A stretch of DNA of 64,000 nt from Candidatus Poribacteria bacterium. Lineage in GTDB: Bacteria; Poribacteria; WGA-4E; PCPOR2b. A model generated the notes under the pieces. That model was not told where the DNA came from, did not search any database, and saw only the letters and a program-made list of their open reading frames with translations. The position numbers and the translations under genes are program-made. Within the stretch, counting starts at the first letter, position 1. Each line of letters opens with the position of its first letter. Location: NCBI GenBank assembly GCA_028819845.1, contig JAPPKS010000006.1, positions 81,570 through 145,569 on the forward strand, read 5' to 3'. Shown piece by piece: positions 24,024 to 33,084 of this stretch.

Positions 24024-26177
24024 TTATCCGACCTTACCAATCTTCCCAATATTTTGAATCGACTCACCTGCCTCCGTGGCAGCTAAAACATAAATATAAA
24101 TCCCTGCGGCAATAGCGTTGCCTCGACTGTTGTTCCCATCCCAGCGGAACTGTTTCGATCCGATTACATGCTGATGCGAGTCTTTGTAAATCAAATCACC
24201 GGCAATTGTATAAATCGAGAGCTCGACCTCATCAGCAAGTTGGAACCCGGGGATCGTATAGGAAAATATTATATCGGCGCCCCCGACAGGAATAGGATTA
24301 GGAGAAACGCGAATACTGTCATCGAACTGCTTTCGCATCAAGGTTAACGTCCCGGATTCTATCCGAACCGCATCGGCGGTCAGGCGATAGGAATCCGTAC
24401 TGCTGTAGCCGGAGCGGGACGCCACAGAAATGTAAAGCGTGGAAAACCGATCCGGTAGATAGACAATCTGTTGTTCGGCGCCTTCCACCGTTTCCCCCAC
24501 CGCAATCGTGGCGCCCTTCGCGTCAAGCAGCGATAATCGGTAATCAACCTCTTCAGGGACATTTGTCAGCGTGACAACTACCGCTTGTCGCTCTGCCGCA
24601 TCGAACTGGTACAAATCGCGCGGGTCATCTTCATCGAATAGGAAAGATTCATAGGTTTGGCGAAACTCGATAGGGAACGCATCGGCGAGCGTATTGTTAG
24701 GTTCATAGGTATCGCCAAACGAAACCGAAATCGACATCGTCTGTCCCTCAAAGCCGATGTTCGTGATGGAAATCCCTGAAAAGGCGCCGTCATTCGTATT
24801 GCTGCTTGGCTGCGTCGTCGGCGTAAACGTAGTTTGGTTGTCGTTAGCCGAATACGCCGCGCCGTCCGTAATAAACCTGATATCCGGACGCGCATCCGGA
24901 TTATTCGGATTGATGCCGATGTGTTCGGGGTCGCTTGGATCTTCCAGCCAAATCTGTCTCGCTGCATTAACAGCCCCGCGAGGCCGCGTCTGCGTTTCAT
25001 CAATGTGCCAGATGAGAATTCCCGACTCGGGCAGATGCGTATCGAACCTAGCCCCGGATGCACGGTATCGGTTTTCAATGAGGAAGAATTCTGCACCATT
25101 GCCGGAGTTCTCCGCACCGCTGGAAAAATCTATCCTGAAGAGCTTGTCATGGTGCGGCGGCAACTCAAAGCTAGGTATCTGCAAGTCGTTCACATTCTCG
25201 TTAATCACAATCGGTTCAATCCAACCCGTTCTCCCATTCTCGGGACGGGCGTCGAAGTCCCATTTCAGGTAACCCATGATATGGCTCGGCCGCAAACCGT
25301 CGCCAACGTCGCCAATCATATTTCCTTGGTAGGGGCCGTAGAGGCCCATCAAACCCCATTTGTGATCGTAAGCGCCTGTTGCCCCCGGATTGTATACATC
25401 GGGAGCACCGAAATCGTGGAAGAATTCATGAAAGTAAATACCGAGGTGGGGTTTATCGAAACTCGGCTCTTCGGCAACAATGACAGCGGTGTCCACAAGC
25501 ACCTCGTCAAATCGCCGATTTACGCCGCTCGCCAATATAGACCAGATATTAGGTCCCACAGTTCCCCTGAACGTTGAAGCTTCATCATCGCCGGCGTGAA
25601 TAACGAAAACGTGATCCACCACCCCGTCTTTGTCTCGGTCATACTGCGTAAAGTCAACGATTTCATCGACGCCCGCACACGCCTCTCGAACCAGTTCCTG
25701 CAACCGTCTGTGGTTAATCCGCCCTTGTCCATAGTATCCCATCGGACGCATGGCGCGAACCCATTGATTGCCGCTGGGAACAACGCCGCCCATCGGTCCG
25801 GACTCGATATTCATCTGCCCGTAAGAAACCTCACGGTAGTAAGTTTTTAACGAAACGCCTTCGTCCGCAAATAGAAACTGGTCGAATTCTCTTCCCGGCC
25901 GCCTCCCGCGCTGATCGTCAAAGTCAATCTTGATGGCAAGGACATACTCAATCCCGTCCGTCTGTAAGATGCTCGTTGCACGCGCTTGGCAACAATCCTG
26001 CAAGCTGCCTACAAATGCGGAAACCTCCATCCCCGGCTTTACCGTCCACTCGCTAGTCGTAGGCTGGTAATCGAAAAATAGATTTGGATTCGGCGGAGCT
26101 GCAACACCACGAAGGCACCATGAGAATAATATTACAAATCCTATACCGTGAAACGCGGCGCGACTAAGCGAACGCAT
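24024..26177 (-). CDS. Secreted M6-family metalloprotease with PPC and FlgD-like C-terminal domains
   Basis: The start is placed at ATG 26177, where a signal peptide begins (MRSLSRAAFHGIGFVILFSW, cleaved near GVAAP); longer in-frame starts up to 26459 would run through a palindromic repeat. The 717 residues include an M6 (immune inhibitor A-like) peptidase domain with YFHEFFHDFGAPDVYNPG, the HExxH zinc site. Next come DTYEPNNTLADAFPIEF, the opening of a PPC prepeptidase C-terminal domain, and a final Ig-like FlgD domain (RVSPNPIPVGGADIIFSYTI; QFRWDGNNSRGNAIAAGIY). Proteins of this layout are secreted and cell-surface-bound. The substrate is unknown. Confidence 0.85.
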   Translation of the reverse strand: MRSLSRAAFHGIGFVILFSWCLRGVAAPPNPNLFFDYQPTTSEWTVKPGMEVSAFVGSLQDCCQARATSILQTDGIEYVLAIKIDFDDQRGRRPGREFDQFLFADEGVSLKTYYREVSYGQMNIESGPMGGVVPSGNQWVRAMRPMGYYGQGRINHRRLQELVREACAGVDEIVDFTQYDRDKDGVVDHVFVIHAGDDEASTFRGTVGPNIWSILASGVNRRFDEVLVDTAVIVAEEPSFDKPHLGIYFHEFFHDFGAPDVYNPGATGAYDHKWGLMGLYGPYQGNMIGDVGDGLRPSHIMGYLKWDFDARPENGRTGWIEPIVINENVNDLQIPSFELPPHHDKLFRIDFSSGAENSGNGAEFFLIENRYRASGARFDTHLPESGILIWHIDETQTRPRGAVNAARQIWLEDPSDPEHIGINPNNPDARPDIRFITDGAAYSANDNQTTFTPTTQPSSNTNDGAFSGISITNIGFEGQTMSISVSFGDTYEPNNTLADAFPIEFRQTYESFLFDEDDPRDLYQFDAAERQAVVVTLTNVPEEVDYRLSLLDAKGATIAVGETVEGAEQQIVYLPDRFSTLYISVASRSGYSSTDSYRLTADAVRIESGTLTLMRKQFDDSIRVSPNPIPVGGADIIFSYTIPGFQLADEVELSIYTIAGDLIYKDSHQHVIGSKQFRWDGNNSRGNAIAAGIYIYVLAATEAGESIQNIGKIGKVG

Positions 26178-26506
26178 AGCGACCGCGATAGTTTTTACAG
26201 CGTCGAACGCCTTCGTCTGCGCTGTTGGTTCCGTTGATTGGTCCCTACAGTCGGTCAGAACTATCACCCTCCCTATTGGGTCGGTTGCACATTTTATACT
26301 GAACCTTCGGCGTTCTAAAAATTGATGCAAAATTTTTTTTGCTTGCATTCGCATAGTGAATCTGTCATAATACATCGCAAGAAAAAAGAGAATTACACGA
26401 TATTTCCCCGCTCGTTTCCGGGTTCGCATTTTCTGGAAATTCAAACGAATCCATCGCACTCATCTATTACTTGTTGAAACCGTTTTCTTCTCTGAAGGAG
26501 ATTAAC

Positions 26507-27277
26507 ATGTTGACCCGCGATTATCACATTCATACAAATCTCTCCCCCTGCGCAGATAGAAATTTTGATTTGGAGAAAATCGTTCAAATTCAGCAGAAGC
26601 ACGGTATAAAAGCCATTGGTATCACAGATCACGACTACAGTTACAACCATAAAGTCAAAAGCATCGAAGCGGCGAGAAAAGCCATCAAACCGCATGAATC
26701 ATCAATTACCGTTCATTTGGGTGTTGAATCGCACATGCTGGAATACCGCGTCGCCTCAATCGATATTCAACTCGCCGCCCACTTCGACTATGTTTTGATG
26801 GCGCCGAACCACTATCACTTGCGCGGTGTTGCAACCCCTGACGATTTAAAACACCCGAGAAAAGTCGCAATCCATGAGATTTACATGTTTGAAGCGGCAA
26901 TCGCATGCCCATTGACGGATGCAATCGCCCACCCGTTTGTGCTTAATCCGAAAGTCTTTCGCTTTTCCTCGGATGATCTGGGATTGTTCAGTGAAGAGGT
27001 CATGCGGAATGTCGATAAAAAGCGGTTGATTTATCAGTTGGACCTCGCATCTCAACGAGGTACCGGCATTGAGATAAGCCCGAAATTTATCCGCTATAAT
27101 CAAAGGCACCTGCTAGAGTTCTATCAGTTGTGCCTTGAGCGGGACGTAAAACTCTTCATTGGAAGCGACGCGCACAACGATAAGGAATTGGAACAATTAT
27201 CGCTGCTCAAACCTGTCTTGAAAGAACTCGGCATCCGTGAAGAAAACCTATGGCATCCAAAGGAATGGCGATGGTGA
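26507..27277 (+). CDS. PHP-domain phosphoesterase
   Basis: ATG 26507 follows GAAGGAG at six bases; an upstream ATG at 26471 lacks a site. The 256 residues have the PHP metal-site motifs in order: TRDYHIHTNLSPCADR (HxH), IGITDHDY, VHLGVESHM, TDAIAHPFVL and LFIGSDAHND. These bind two or three divalent metals in a TIM-like barrel. Family members include histidinol-phosphatase-like, nucleoside-phosphate and polymerase-associated phosphatases. The exact substrate cannot be read from sequence. It is a single gene convergent with the ribokinase-like gene. Confidence 0.85.
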   Translation: MLTRDYHIHTNLSPCADRNFDLEKIVQIQQKHGIKAIGITDHDYSYNHKVKSIEAARKAIKPHESSITVHLGVESHMLEYRVASIDIQLAAHFDYVLMAPNHYHLRGVATPDDLKHPRKVAIHEIYMFEAAIACPLTDAIAHPFVLNPKVFRFSSDDLGLFSEEVMRNVDKKRLIYQLDLASQRGTGIEISPKFIRYNQRHLLEFYQLCLERDVKLFIGSDAHNDKELEQLSLLKPVLKELGIREENLWHPKEWRW

Positions 27278-27316
27278 TTCCGAGAGGATTCCATCGGCTT
27301 CGTAAACGTTAACAAG

Positions 27317-28243
27317 TCATGACGCCAAAAATTCGCTAACCTGCGTAGCCGTCGGCATTGATGGCGCCGCCCCAAGCGCAGTTACGGCGAGCGCCCCAGC
27401 CGCATTCGCAAAGGCAACTGCGTCTTCAAGCGCCTCACCCCGCGCCAGCCCAATCGCCAAGGCGCCGCAAAAAGCGTCACCCGCCGCTGTTGTATCCACG
27501 ACATCCACCTTGTACGCCGGCATGCGTGTCGACGCACCGCGCTTGAACAACAACACACCGCTATCGCCGAGCGTCAAAATCACGGCAGATACGCCCTTGT
27601 CAAGTAGTACCCTAGCGGCGCGTTCAGCGCTTTCCGAATCTGATACTTTTACTCCAGACAGATACGCCGTTTCAACTTGGTTAGGTGTGAGCATATCAAC
27701 CTGAGACAGAAACCTATCGGGTAAGTCCCGCGCCGGCGCTGGATTCAAGATGACCTTCGTGCCGCTCGACTTGGCGATTTCCGCAGCCCGTTGCGATGCC
27801 GAAACCGGCACCTCCAACTGGAGGAGCAGGACATCAGATTCAGATATGGCTGTTGCCGCTCGTTCCACGTCCGCAGCACTTAAGCGCATATTGGCGCGCG
27901 GCACGATGATAATGCTGTTATCCCCGTCTGCATCAATAACCGGAGACGCAACCCCGGTACCCGCTTCAGCATCTCTAACGATGTAGCCAACTTCCACCCC
28001 TTCCTCAACGAGCGCTTCCATCAACGTATCTCCAAATGAATCGCTTCCCATCCTACCAACCATCGTCACATCCCCGCCTAACCGCGCCGCAGCAATCGCC
28101 TGGTTGTTCCCTTTGCCCCCGCCAAACATGCCGAACTGCTGCCCGATAAGCGTCTCCCCTTTCTGCGGCCGCCGCTCCGCCTTTATCACCAGATCCATCA
28201 TAAAACTGCCCACCACAACAACCTTGGGCTTACGCTCGCTCAT
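27317..28243 (-). CDS. rbsK: Ribokinase-family (PfkB) sugar kinase
   Basis: A 308-residue PfkB carbohydrate kinase. It begins PKVVVVGSFMMDLVIKAER and has FGMFGGGKGNNQAIAAARLG (substrate-binding GG motif), VILNPAPARDLPDRFL, MLTPNQVETAYLSG and VVDTTAAGDAFCGALAIGLA, the ATP-anion-hole motif with the catalytic Asp. The NPAPA and TPNxxE motifs and spacing are those of ribokinase, which phosphorylates D-ribose at C5, although related sugars are possible. No ribose transporter is adjacent. The ribosome binding site is weak. Confidence 0.85.
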   Translation of the reverse strand: MSERKPKVVVVGSFMMDLVIKAERRPQKGETLIGQQFGMFGGGKGNNQAIAAARLGGDVTMVGRMGSDSFGDTLMEALVEEGVEVGYIVRDAEAGTGVASPVIDADGDNSIIIVPRANMRLSAADVERAATAISESDVLLLQLEVPVSASQRAAEIAKSSGTKVILNPAPARDLPDRFLSQVDMLTPNQVETAYLSGVKVSDSESAERAARVLLDKGVSAVILTLGDSGVLLFKRGASTRMPAYKVDVVDTTAAGDAFCGALAIGLARGEALEDAVAFANAAGALAVTALGAAPSMPTATQVSEFLAS

Positions 28244-28701
28244 AATAATTTCCTATGCCGGTTTTTCTAATCCTTCAGACACGCCATAAAGCAAAATTAT
28301 AGTCAAATCCTCTGCCTTTGTCAACGGCGTTACTTCCGAGCAGAATGCAATCCTTGAAACCGAGTATTCTCCTCGAAACCGAGTTTCTTTCTTCAAAACT
28401 CGGTTTCTTTATCGACATCTTCAGGTCGGTGCAGTTCCCGACCACACCGACGGGGCTGGATAAATGCCGATTCGGTTTTTCAACCAAACCTGCCAACGCG
28501 TTCCACTCCAGCGGAGCAGAATATAATCTTTGAAACCGAGTTTTTTTCTTCAAAACTCGGTTTCTCTATCCAGTTTGTCGACAGAAATCGCCGCTCCAAA
28601 CCCCTCGACTTCAATTCCCAAGCCCTAATTGACACCAGCACAATATGTAAACCATCTCCGCCAGTAACACACCACGCCGAAAAAAAATTCCAAAAAAACG
28701 C
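28244..28701. repeat. Gap with two GAAACCGAGTTT hairpins
   Basis: GAAACCGAGTTT and AAACTCGGTTTC face each other across 9 bases at both 28375-28407 and 28532-28564. The sequence just before each is also shared (GAGCAGAAT, then TTGAAACCGAGT), so a unit of about 60 bases is duplicated with direct orientation. A related half-site (ACTCGGTTTCTCGCTCCGAA) is seen at 56443. The rest of the gap is non-coding, and 28620-28701 leads into the nrdR promoter. Confidence 0.55.
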
Positions 28702-28730
28702 TTGACAATATTTTTTTAATCGTTTATGAT
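28702..28730 (+). promoter_or_regulatory. Sigma-70-type promoter of nrdR
   Basis: TTGACA (28702-28707) and TATGAT (28725-28730) with a 17-base spacer, 52 bases before the nrdR start. Two NrdR-box-like sites follow directly. Confidence 0.75.
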
Positions 28731-28776
28731 ATGTGTATATTGTGCGCTTAACACAAGAAAACACAACATATTGGGG
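28730..28776 (+). promoter_or_regulatory. Tandem NrdR-box-like operators
   Basis: The known NrdR box is a 16-bp palindrome close to acaCwAtATaTwGtGt. ACACAACATATTGGGG at 28761-28776 matches 13 of 16 positions. TATGTGTATATTGTGC at 28730-28745 matches 10, with its right half nearly perfect. The two starts are exactly 31 bases apart, the usual helical spacing for paired NrdR boxes, and they cover the transcription start. This suggests that nrdR represses itself. Confidence 0.55.
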
Positions 28777-28781
28777 CAATT

Positions 28782-29270
28782 ATGAAATGTCCATATTGTG
28801 AAAGTCCGATAACAAAAGTCCTTGATAAACGGGAAACCGACGCCGGTCACATAACCCGCAGGCGCCGGGAGTGCCTGAGTTGCGCCAAGCGGTTTACAAC
28901 TTATGAGCGCGCCGAGGTACTGAATCTATTTATCATCAAGAAGGATAAGCGCCGAGAAGCCTTTAATCGGGAAAAACTGAAGCGGAATCTAATGAAGGCG
29001 TGTGAAAAACGCCCTATCAGCCATGAAACCATCAATCACCTAATCGCAAATATCGAACAGGAACTCATAAATATGCGCAAGTCGGAGATTGAAAGCCGCG
29101 CGCTCGGTGAATTAGTCATGGGTGAGCTTAAAGAATTAGATAAAGTGGCGTACATCCGATTCGCTTCAGTCTATCGAGATTTCACAGACGTAGAAGATTT
29201 TGAGAAAGAACTCCAGGAACTGATCCAAAACGAGAAAACCAAGGAAATTGAGGTTCAAGCCGAGAATTAA
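28782..29270 (+). CDS. nrdR: Transcriptional repressor NrdR
   Basis: A 162-residue protein with the N-terminal zinc ribbon (MKCPYCESPITKVLDKR, then RRRECLSCAKRFTTYERAE; four Cys) and a following ATP-cone domain (FIIKKDKRREAFNREKLKRN; MKACEKRPIS). NrdR senses ATP/dATP and represses ribonucleotide reductase genes through paired boxes. It has its own promoter and two candidate boxes, and it lies directly upstream of nrdJ with 574 bases between, which is the expected genetic context. Length is typical for the family. Confidence 0.96.
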   Translation: MKCPYCESPITKVLDKRETDAGHITRRRRECLSCAKRFTTYERAEVLNLFIIKKDKRREAFNREKLKRNLMKACEKRPISHETINHLIANIEQELINMRKSEIESRALGELVMGELKELDKVAYIRFASVYRDFTDVEDFEKELQELIQNEKTKEIEVQAEN

Positions 29271-29844
29271 TCGAGTGGCCCGGGTTGAACAATAGAGAAA
29301 CCCAAGCCGTCAATCAAAAGTTATAGTGCGATTGCTTAAACTAGAGTAATACGCCATCATAATTAACGAATTGAGCGCGATTATGCGAGGCAAAAAATAT
29401 AAACGATGTAAAATGTAATTCGAAGAATCCGCTCCAGAACTAGCTTTCAGCCATCCGAGAATTACACCGGTGTAATTCGATGTAAAACTGAAACTCTACC
29501 TTCGGCGCTGGATTTCTACCTTTAATTGAGATTAAGGAGATTGTCTCATAATCTCAATCCGATAAGCAGCAAAGTGACACCCAAGGCATTTTTATACCTT
29601 ATGAATTCAAACATTTCAATCTAGTTAGGATTTATGCAGTTCAGTTTGTAGTAGCGCAATTTATTGCGCGTCCGGCAGGTCGCTCACTTCCTTGACCTGA
29701 CATGTTGTTTTATGGAAAAACGGGCAATGAAGAGGAATCTCTATCGCCTTCGCTATTCGCTCAGTTGATCCCTACTACGAACCTTTCGACGATCAACTGC
29801 GTAACTCCTAACTAGCACCATTCCCTATCAAGGAGATTACATGC
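29271..29844. promoter_or_regulatory. nrdR-nrdJ intergenic region with a 20-bp perfect palindrome
   Basis: GAATTACACCGGTGTAATTC at 29459-29478 is a perfect palindrome, and a half-site TGTAATTCGA also occurs at 29414-29423, so a dimeric regulator site is plausible. A hairpin with arms TTGAGATTA and TAATCTCAA lies at 29526-29557. An arm of the GATCAAC repeat family is at 29741-29770, and its end (CAGTTGATC) pairs with GATCAACTG at 29791-29799. No convincing NrdR box and no cobalamin riboswitch on the plus strand were seen. AGGAG lies nine bases before the nrdJ start. Confidence 0.5.
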
Positions 29845-32800
29845 ATGGCTAAAGCTAAAAAATCCAAAATTCGTGACAATCAGATCGTAGGCGCGCCGAC
29901 AGCCGAAAATAAACGGCGTCAGAAGGCGGGTTTGCAGATCGAAAGATTTTCCACGACCCCCGGTGTCCACCCGTACGAGGAAATTGAGTGGGAACATCGG
30001 GATTCTGCGATTTACGATGAGAAGGGCGAGGTCATCTTTCAGCAAACGGAGGTAGAAGTCCCCGCAAGTTGGTCTCAACTAGCCACTGACATCGCTGCAT
30101 CAAAATACTTCCGTAAAGCCGGCGTCCCCGGCACCGAGCAAGAGTCAAGCGCTCGCCAGCTCATCCAGCGAGTCGCGCATACCATCCGCCAATCTGGCGC
30201 ACAGATGGGCGGATACTTCGCCTCACCCGAAGATGCCGAGACCTTTGAGGCGGAACTCACCTATCTGCTCATTACCCAACGCGGCGCCTTCAACTCGCCG
30301 GTGTGGTTCAACTGCGGGCTTTGGCACGAATACGGCATCAAAGGCAGCGGCGGCAACTACTGCTGGGATTTTGAAACCGAACGCGTCGAGAAAACAAAAA
30401 ACGCCTATGAACGGCCGCAGAACTCAGCTTGTTTTATTCAGAGCGTTGACGACTCCCTAAATTCGATGCTTGAACTGCAAAAATCCGAAGTCCGCCTATT
30501 CAAATACGGTTCGGGCACCGGCTCCAATTTCAGCCAGATTCGCGCCAAAGGTGAATATCTCTCGGGCGGCGGCGCAAGTTCGGGCGTACTCTCATTCCTC
30601 GAAGGCTTCGACCGCTGGGCGGGCAGCATTAAAAGCGGCGGCACCACGCGCAGAGCTGCGAAGATGGTAATCCTCGATATGGATCACCCCGAAATCGTGG
30701 ACTATATCGATTGGAAGTTGCGCGAGGAAAAGAAAGTCCAAGCCTTAATCGCCGGCGGCTATCCCGCCGACTTCAACGGCGAAGCATACCGTACCATCAG
30801 CGGACAAAACAGCAACAACTCCGTGCGAATTCCCGACGCCTTCATGGAATCATACCTCAAAGACGGAGACTGGAAGACAACCTACCGCGTCAGCCGTGAG
30901 GTCGCATCCGAGTATAAGGCAAAGTGGCTGATGGATAAAATCGCCCACGCAGCCTGGGCGTGCGCTGACCCCGGTGTCCAATTCGACGACACTATCCAAC
31001 GATGGAATACCTGCAAGAGCAGCGACCGCATTAACGCAACCAACCCGTGCTCCGAATTTGTGTTCTTGGACGATACCGCCTGCAACCTCGCAAGTATCAA
31101 CCTTGCAAAGTTCTTGCGGGAGGATGGCAGCTTTGACGTTGATGCTTTTCGCCAAGCTGTTCGTGTCTTTATCACCGCGATGGAAATAATTGTCGACCTA
31201 TCCGCCTACCCCATGGAAAAAATTGCGCGGCGGTCGCACGAATTTCGCCCGCTCGGTCTGGGCTACGCAAATCTGGGAACACTCTTGATGTTGAACGGCA
31301 TTCCTTATGACAGCGATGAAGCCCGCGCTTGGGCAGCGTCAATCTCGGCTATCCTATCCGGACACGGCTACCGAACCAGCGCCGAAATTGCCGGCAGCGT
31401 CGGTCCGTTCCCCGAGTTTGAAGTGAACAGCCAGTCAATGCTGGAAGTCATGCAGATGCACCGCGAGGCAGCCTACGAAATTTCCGAAGCGGACTGCCCA
31501 GACAACCTGCTCCAAGCCGCACGAGAGGATTGGGATATCTGCCTGCAACTGGGCGAACGATACGGCTACCGCAACTCCCAAATATCGGTCATCGCACCCA
31601 CCGGCACTATCGCTTTCCTGATGGATTGCGACACCACCGGAATCGAACCCGATTTTGCGCTGGTGAAATTCAAAAAACTCGCCGGCGGCGGTTACTTCAA
31701 AATTGTCAACCAGAGCGTGCCAAAAGCCATGGAGCGGCTCGGTTATACGCCCGACCAAATCGAAGAAATTGTCGCTTACATTGTCGGCACCGCGTCGCTC
31801 AACGGTACACCAATCAACCCGGAAACGCTCAAGGAGAAGGGCTTCACAGACGAAGATTTGGCGAAAATTGATTCGGTGTTGCCCGCCGCGTTTGACCTGA
31901 ACATCGCTTTCGCGCCCCATACGCTCGGAGAGGCAACGCTGCAGCGGCTGGGAATTAGCGCTGAAAGTGCGCAGGCGCCCGGTTTCAGTATCTTGCGCAC
32001 TTTGGGTTTCAACCGTGAGGACATTGACGCCGCCGAAGAAATTATCTGCGGACGCGGCACCGTCGAGGGCGCGCCGCACCTCAAGCCGGAACACTACCCC
32101 ATCTTCGACTGTGCCAACAAATGCGGTAGAACAGGTACGCGCTACATCACCCCCATGGGCCCCGTTAAGACGATGGCGGCTGTCCAGCCCTTCATCAGCG
32201 GCGCAATATCAAAGACTGTCAACCTTCCCAACGAGGTCTCGGAGGACGAAATCAAGCAGGTGTACGTCGAGGCGTGGAAGTTGGGCGTTAAGTGCATGGC
32301 AGTATATCGCGACGGCAGCAAGAGCAGCCAACCGCTCTCAACAACCAGCCAACAAGAGACGGAGGAGAGCGAACCCGAGGTACAGGTAGAGTACCGTCCC
32401 GTCCGTGAACATATGCCCGACGAACGCAAATCCCTTACCCACAAGTTCAGCGTGGGCGGGCACGAAGGCTACATCACAGTCGGATTCTATGAGGATGGGC
32501 GGCCCGGCGAAGTCTTCCTCCGAATGGCAAAGGAGGGGTCGGTCATCTCCGGATTGATGGATACCATTGCGACCATGACCTCCGTCTCGCTTCAATACGG
32601 AATGCCGCTGGAATCGCTTGTCGAAAAATTCAGTCACAAACGCTTCGAGCCGTCGGGCTACACCAACAATAAGGATATTCCGATTGCGAAGTCGATTGTC
32701 GACTACGTCTTCCGCTGGCTGGGATTAAAGTTCCTTTCCCAAAGCCAACCTGAGGAAGATGAAAGCCTCGAAGATCAACTCGTGGATCCCCGCCAACTCC

Positions 32801-33012
32801 ACTCCTTCGCCGGAAACGGCGGCAATCAAGAGTTAAATGCGCCCGCCGCCATGCTGCCAAGCGGTCAGCGCGAACAGTTGGAAGCCCAAGAAAAACGCGT
32901 CGCTTCGATGCAGTCCGACGCACCCCCATGCCACGCCTGCGGCTCAATCATGGTACGCAACGGAACCTGCTACCGCTGCCTAAACTGCGGCGAAACCAGC
33001 GGTTGTTCGTAA
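29845..33012 (+). CDS. nrdJ: Vitamin B12-dependent (class II) ribonucleotide reductase
   Basis: A 1055-residue protein that reduces ribonucleotides to deoxyribonucleotides using adenosylcobalamin. Motifs include FNSPVWFNCGLWHEYG, NSACFIQSVDDSLNSMLELQ with an active-site Cys near residue 194, KYGSGTGSNFSQIRAKGE, TNPCSEFVFLDDTACNLAS with the NxCxE radical-site triad near 400, and SVIAPTGTIAFLMDCDTTGI near 584. A domain near residue 870 follows a linker. The C-terminus is a zinc-ribbon-like Cys cluster (CHACGSIMVRNGTCYRCLNC, then GCS). ATG 29845 is used because the ATG at 29841 reads only three codons. NrdR upstream is the likely regulator. Confidence 0.95.
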   Translation: MAKAKKSKIRDNQIVGAPTAENKRRQKAGLQIERFSTTPGVHPYEEIEWEHRDSAIYDEKGEVIFQQTEVEVPASWSQLATDIAASKYFRKAGVPGTEQESSARQLIQRVAHTIRQSGAQMGGYFASPEDAETFEAELTYLLITQRGAFNSPVWFNCGLWHEYGIKGSGGNYCWDFETERVEKTKNAYERPQNSACFIQSVDDSLNSMLELQKSEVRLFKYGSGTGSNFSQIRAKGEYLSGGGASSGVLSFLEGFDRWAGSIKSGGTTRRAAKMVILDMDHPEIVDYIDWKLREEKKVQALIAGGYPADFNGEAYRTISGQNSNNSVRIPDAFMESYLKDGDWKTTYRVSREVASEYKAKWLMDKIAHAAWACADPGVQFDDTIQRWNTCKSSDRINATNPCSEFVFLDDTACNLASINLAKFLREDGSFDVDAFRQAVRVFITAMEIIVDLSAYPMEKIARRSHEFRPLGLGYANLGTLLMLNGIPYDSDEARAWAASISAILSGHGYRTSAEIAGSVGPFPEFEVNSQSMLEVMQMHREAAYEISEADCPDNLLQAAREDWDICLQLGERYGYRNSQISVIAPTGTIAFLMDCDTTGIEPDFALVKFKKLAGGGYFKIVNQSVPKAMERLGYTPDQIEEIVAYIVGTASLNGTPINPETLKEKGFTDEDLAKIDSVLPAAFDLNIAFAPHTLGEATLQRLGISAESAQAPGFSILRTLGFNREDIDAAEEIICGRGTVEGAPHLKPEHYPIFDCANKCGRTGTRYITPMGPVKTMAAVQPFISGAISKTVNLPNEVSEDEIKQVYVEAWKLGVKCMAVYRDGSKSSQPLSTTSQQETEESEPEVQVEYRPVREHMPDERKSLTHKFSVGGHEGYITVGFYEDGRPGEVFLRMAKEGSVISGLMDTIATMTSVSLQYGMPLESLVEKFSHKRFEPSGYTNNKDIPIAKSIVDYVFRWLGLKFLSQSQPEEDESLEDQLVDPRQLHSFAGNGGNQELNAPAAMLPSGQREQLEAQEKRVASMQSDAPPCHACGSIMVRNGTCYRCLNCGETSGCS

Positions 33013-33023
33013 GCCGTGAGCAT

Positions 33024-33052
33024 TCTACATTTGCGATTAAATGTGTTATAAT
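33024..33052 (+). promoter_or_regulatory. Promoter of the TIR operon
   Basis: TCTACA (33024-33029, four of six matches to TTGACA) and TATAAT (33047-33052, perfect) with a 17-base spacer. Transcription would begin about 25 bases before the ATG of the TIR gene, so the operon is expressed independently of nrdJ. Confidence 0.55.
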
Positions 33053-33084
33053 ATTACCTTAATTCTCTTTGAGGAAAATTCAAC

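Noticed and set aside
24834..25577. Long plus-strand frame opposite the M6 metalloprotease gene
   Set aside because: The opposite strand has a full peptidase with signal peptide and zinc motif; this frame has no ribosome binding site or known motif.
29655..29700. Cobalamin-riboswitch B12-box-like sequence on the minus strand (AGCGACCTGCC)
   Set aside because: It is on the wrong strand for nrdJ, no minus-strand gene follows, and the rest of the riboswitch pattern is missing.
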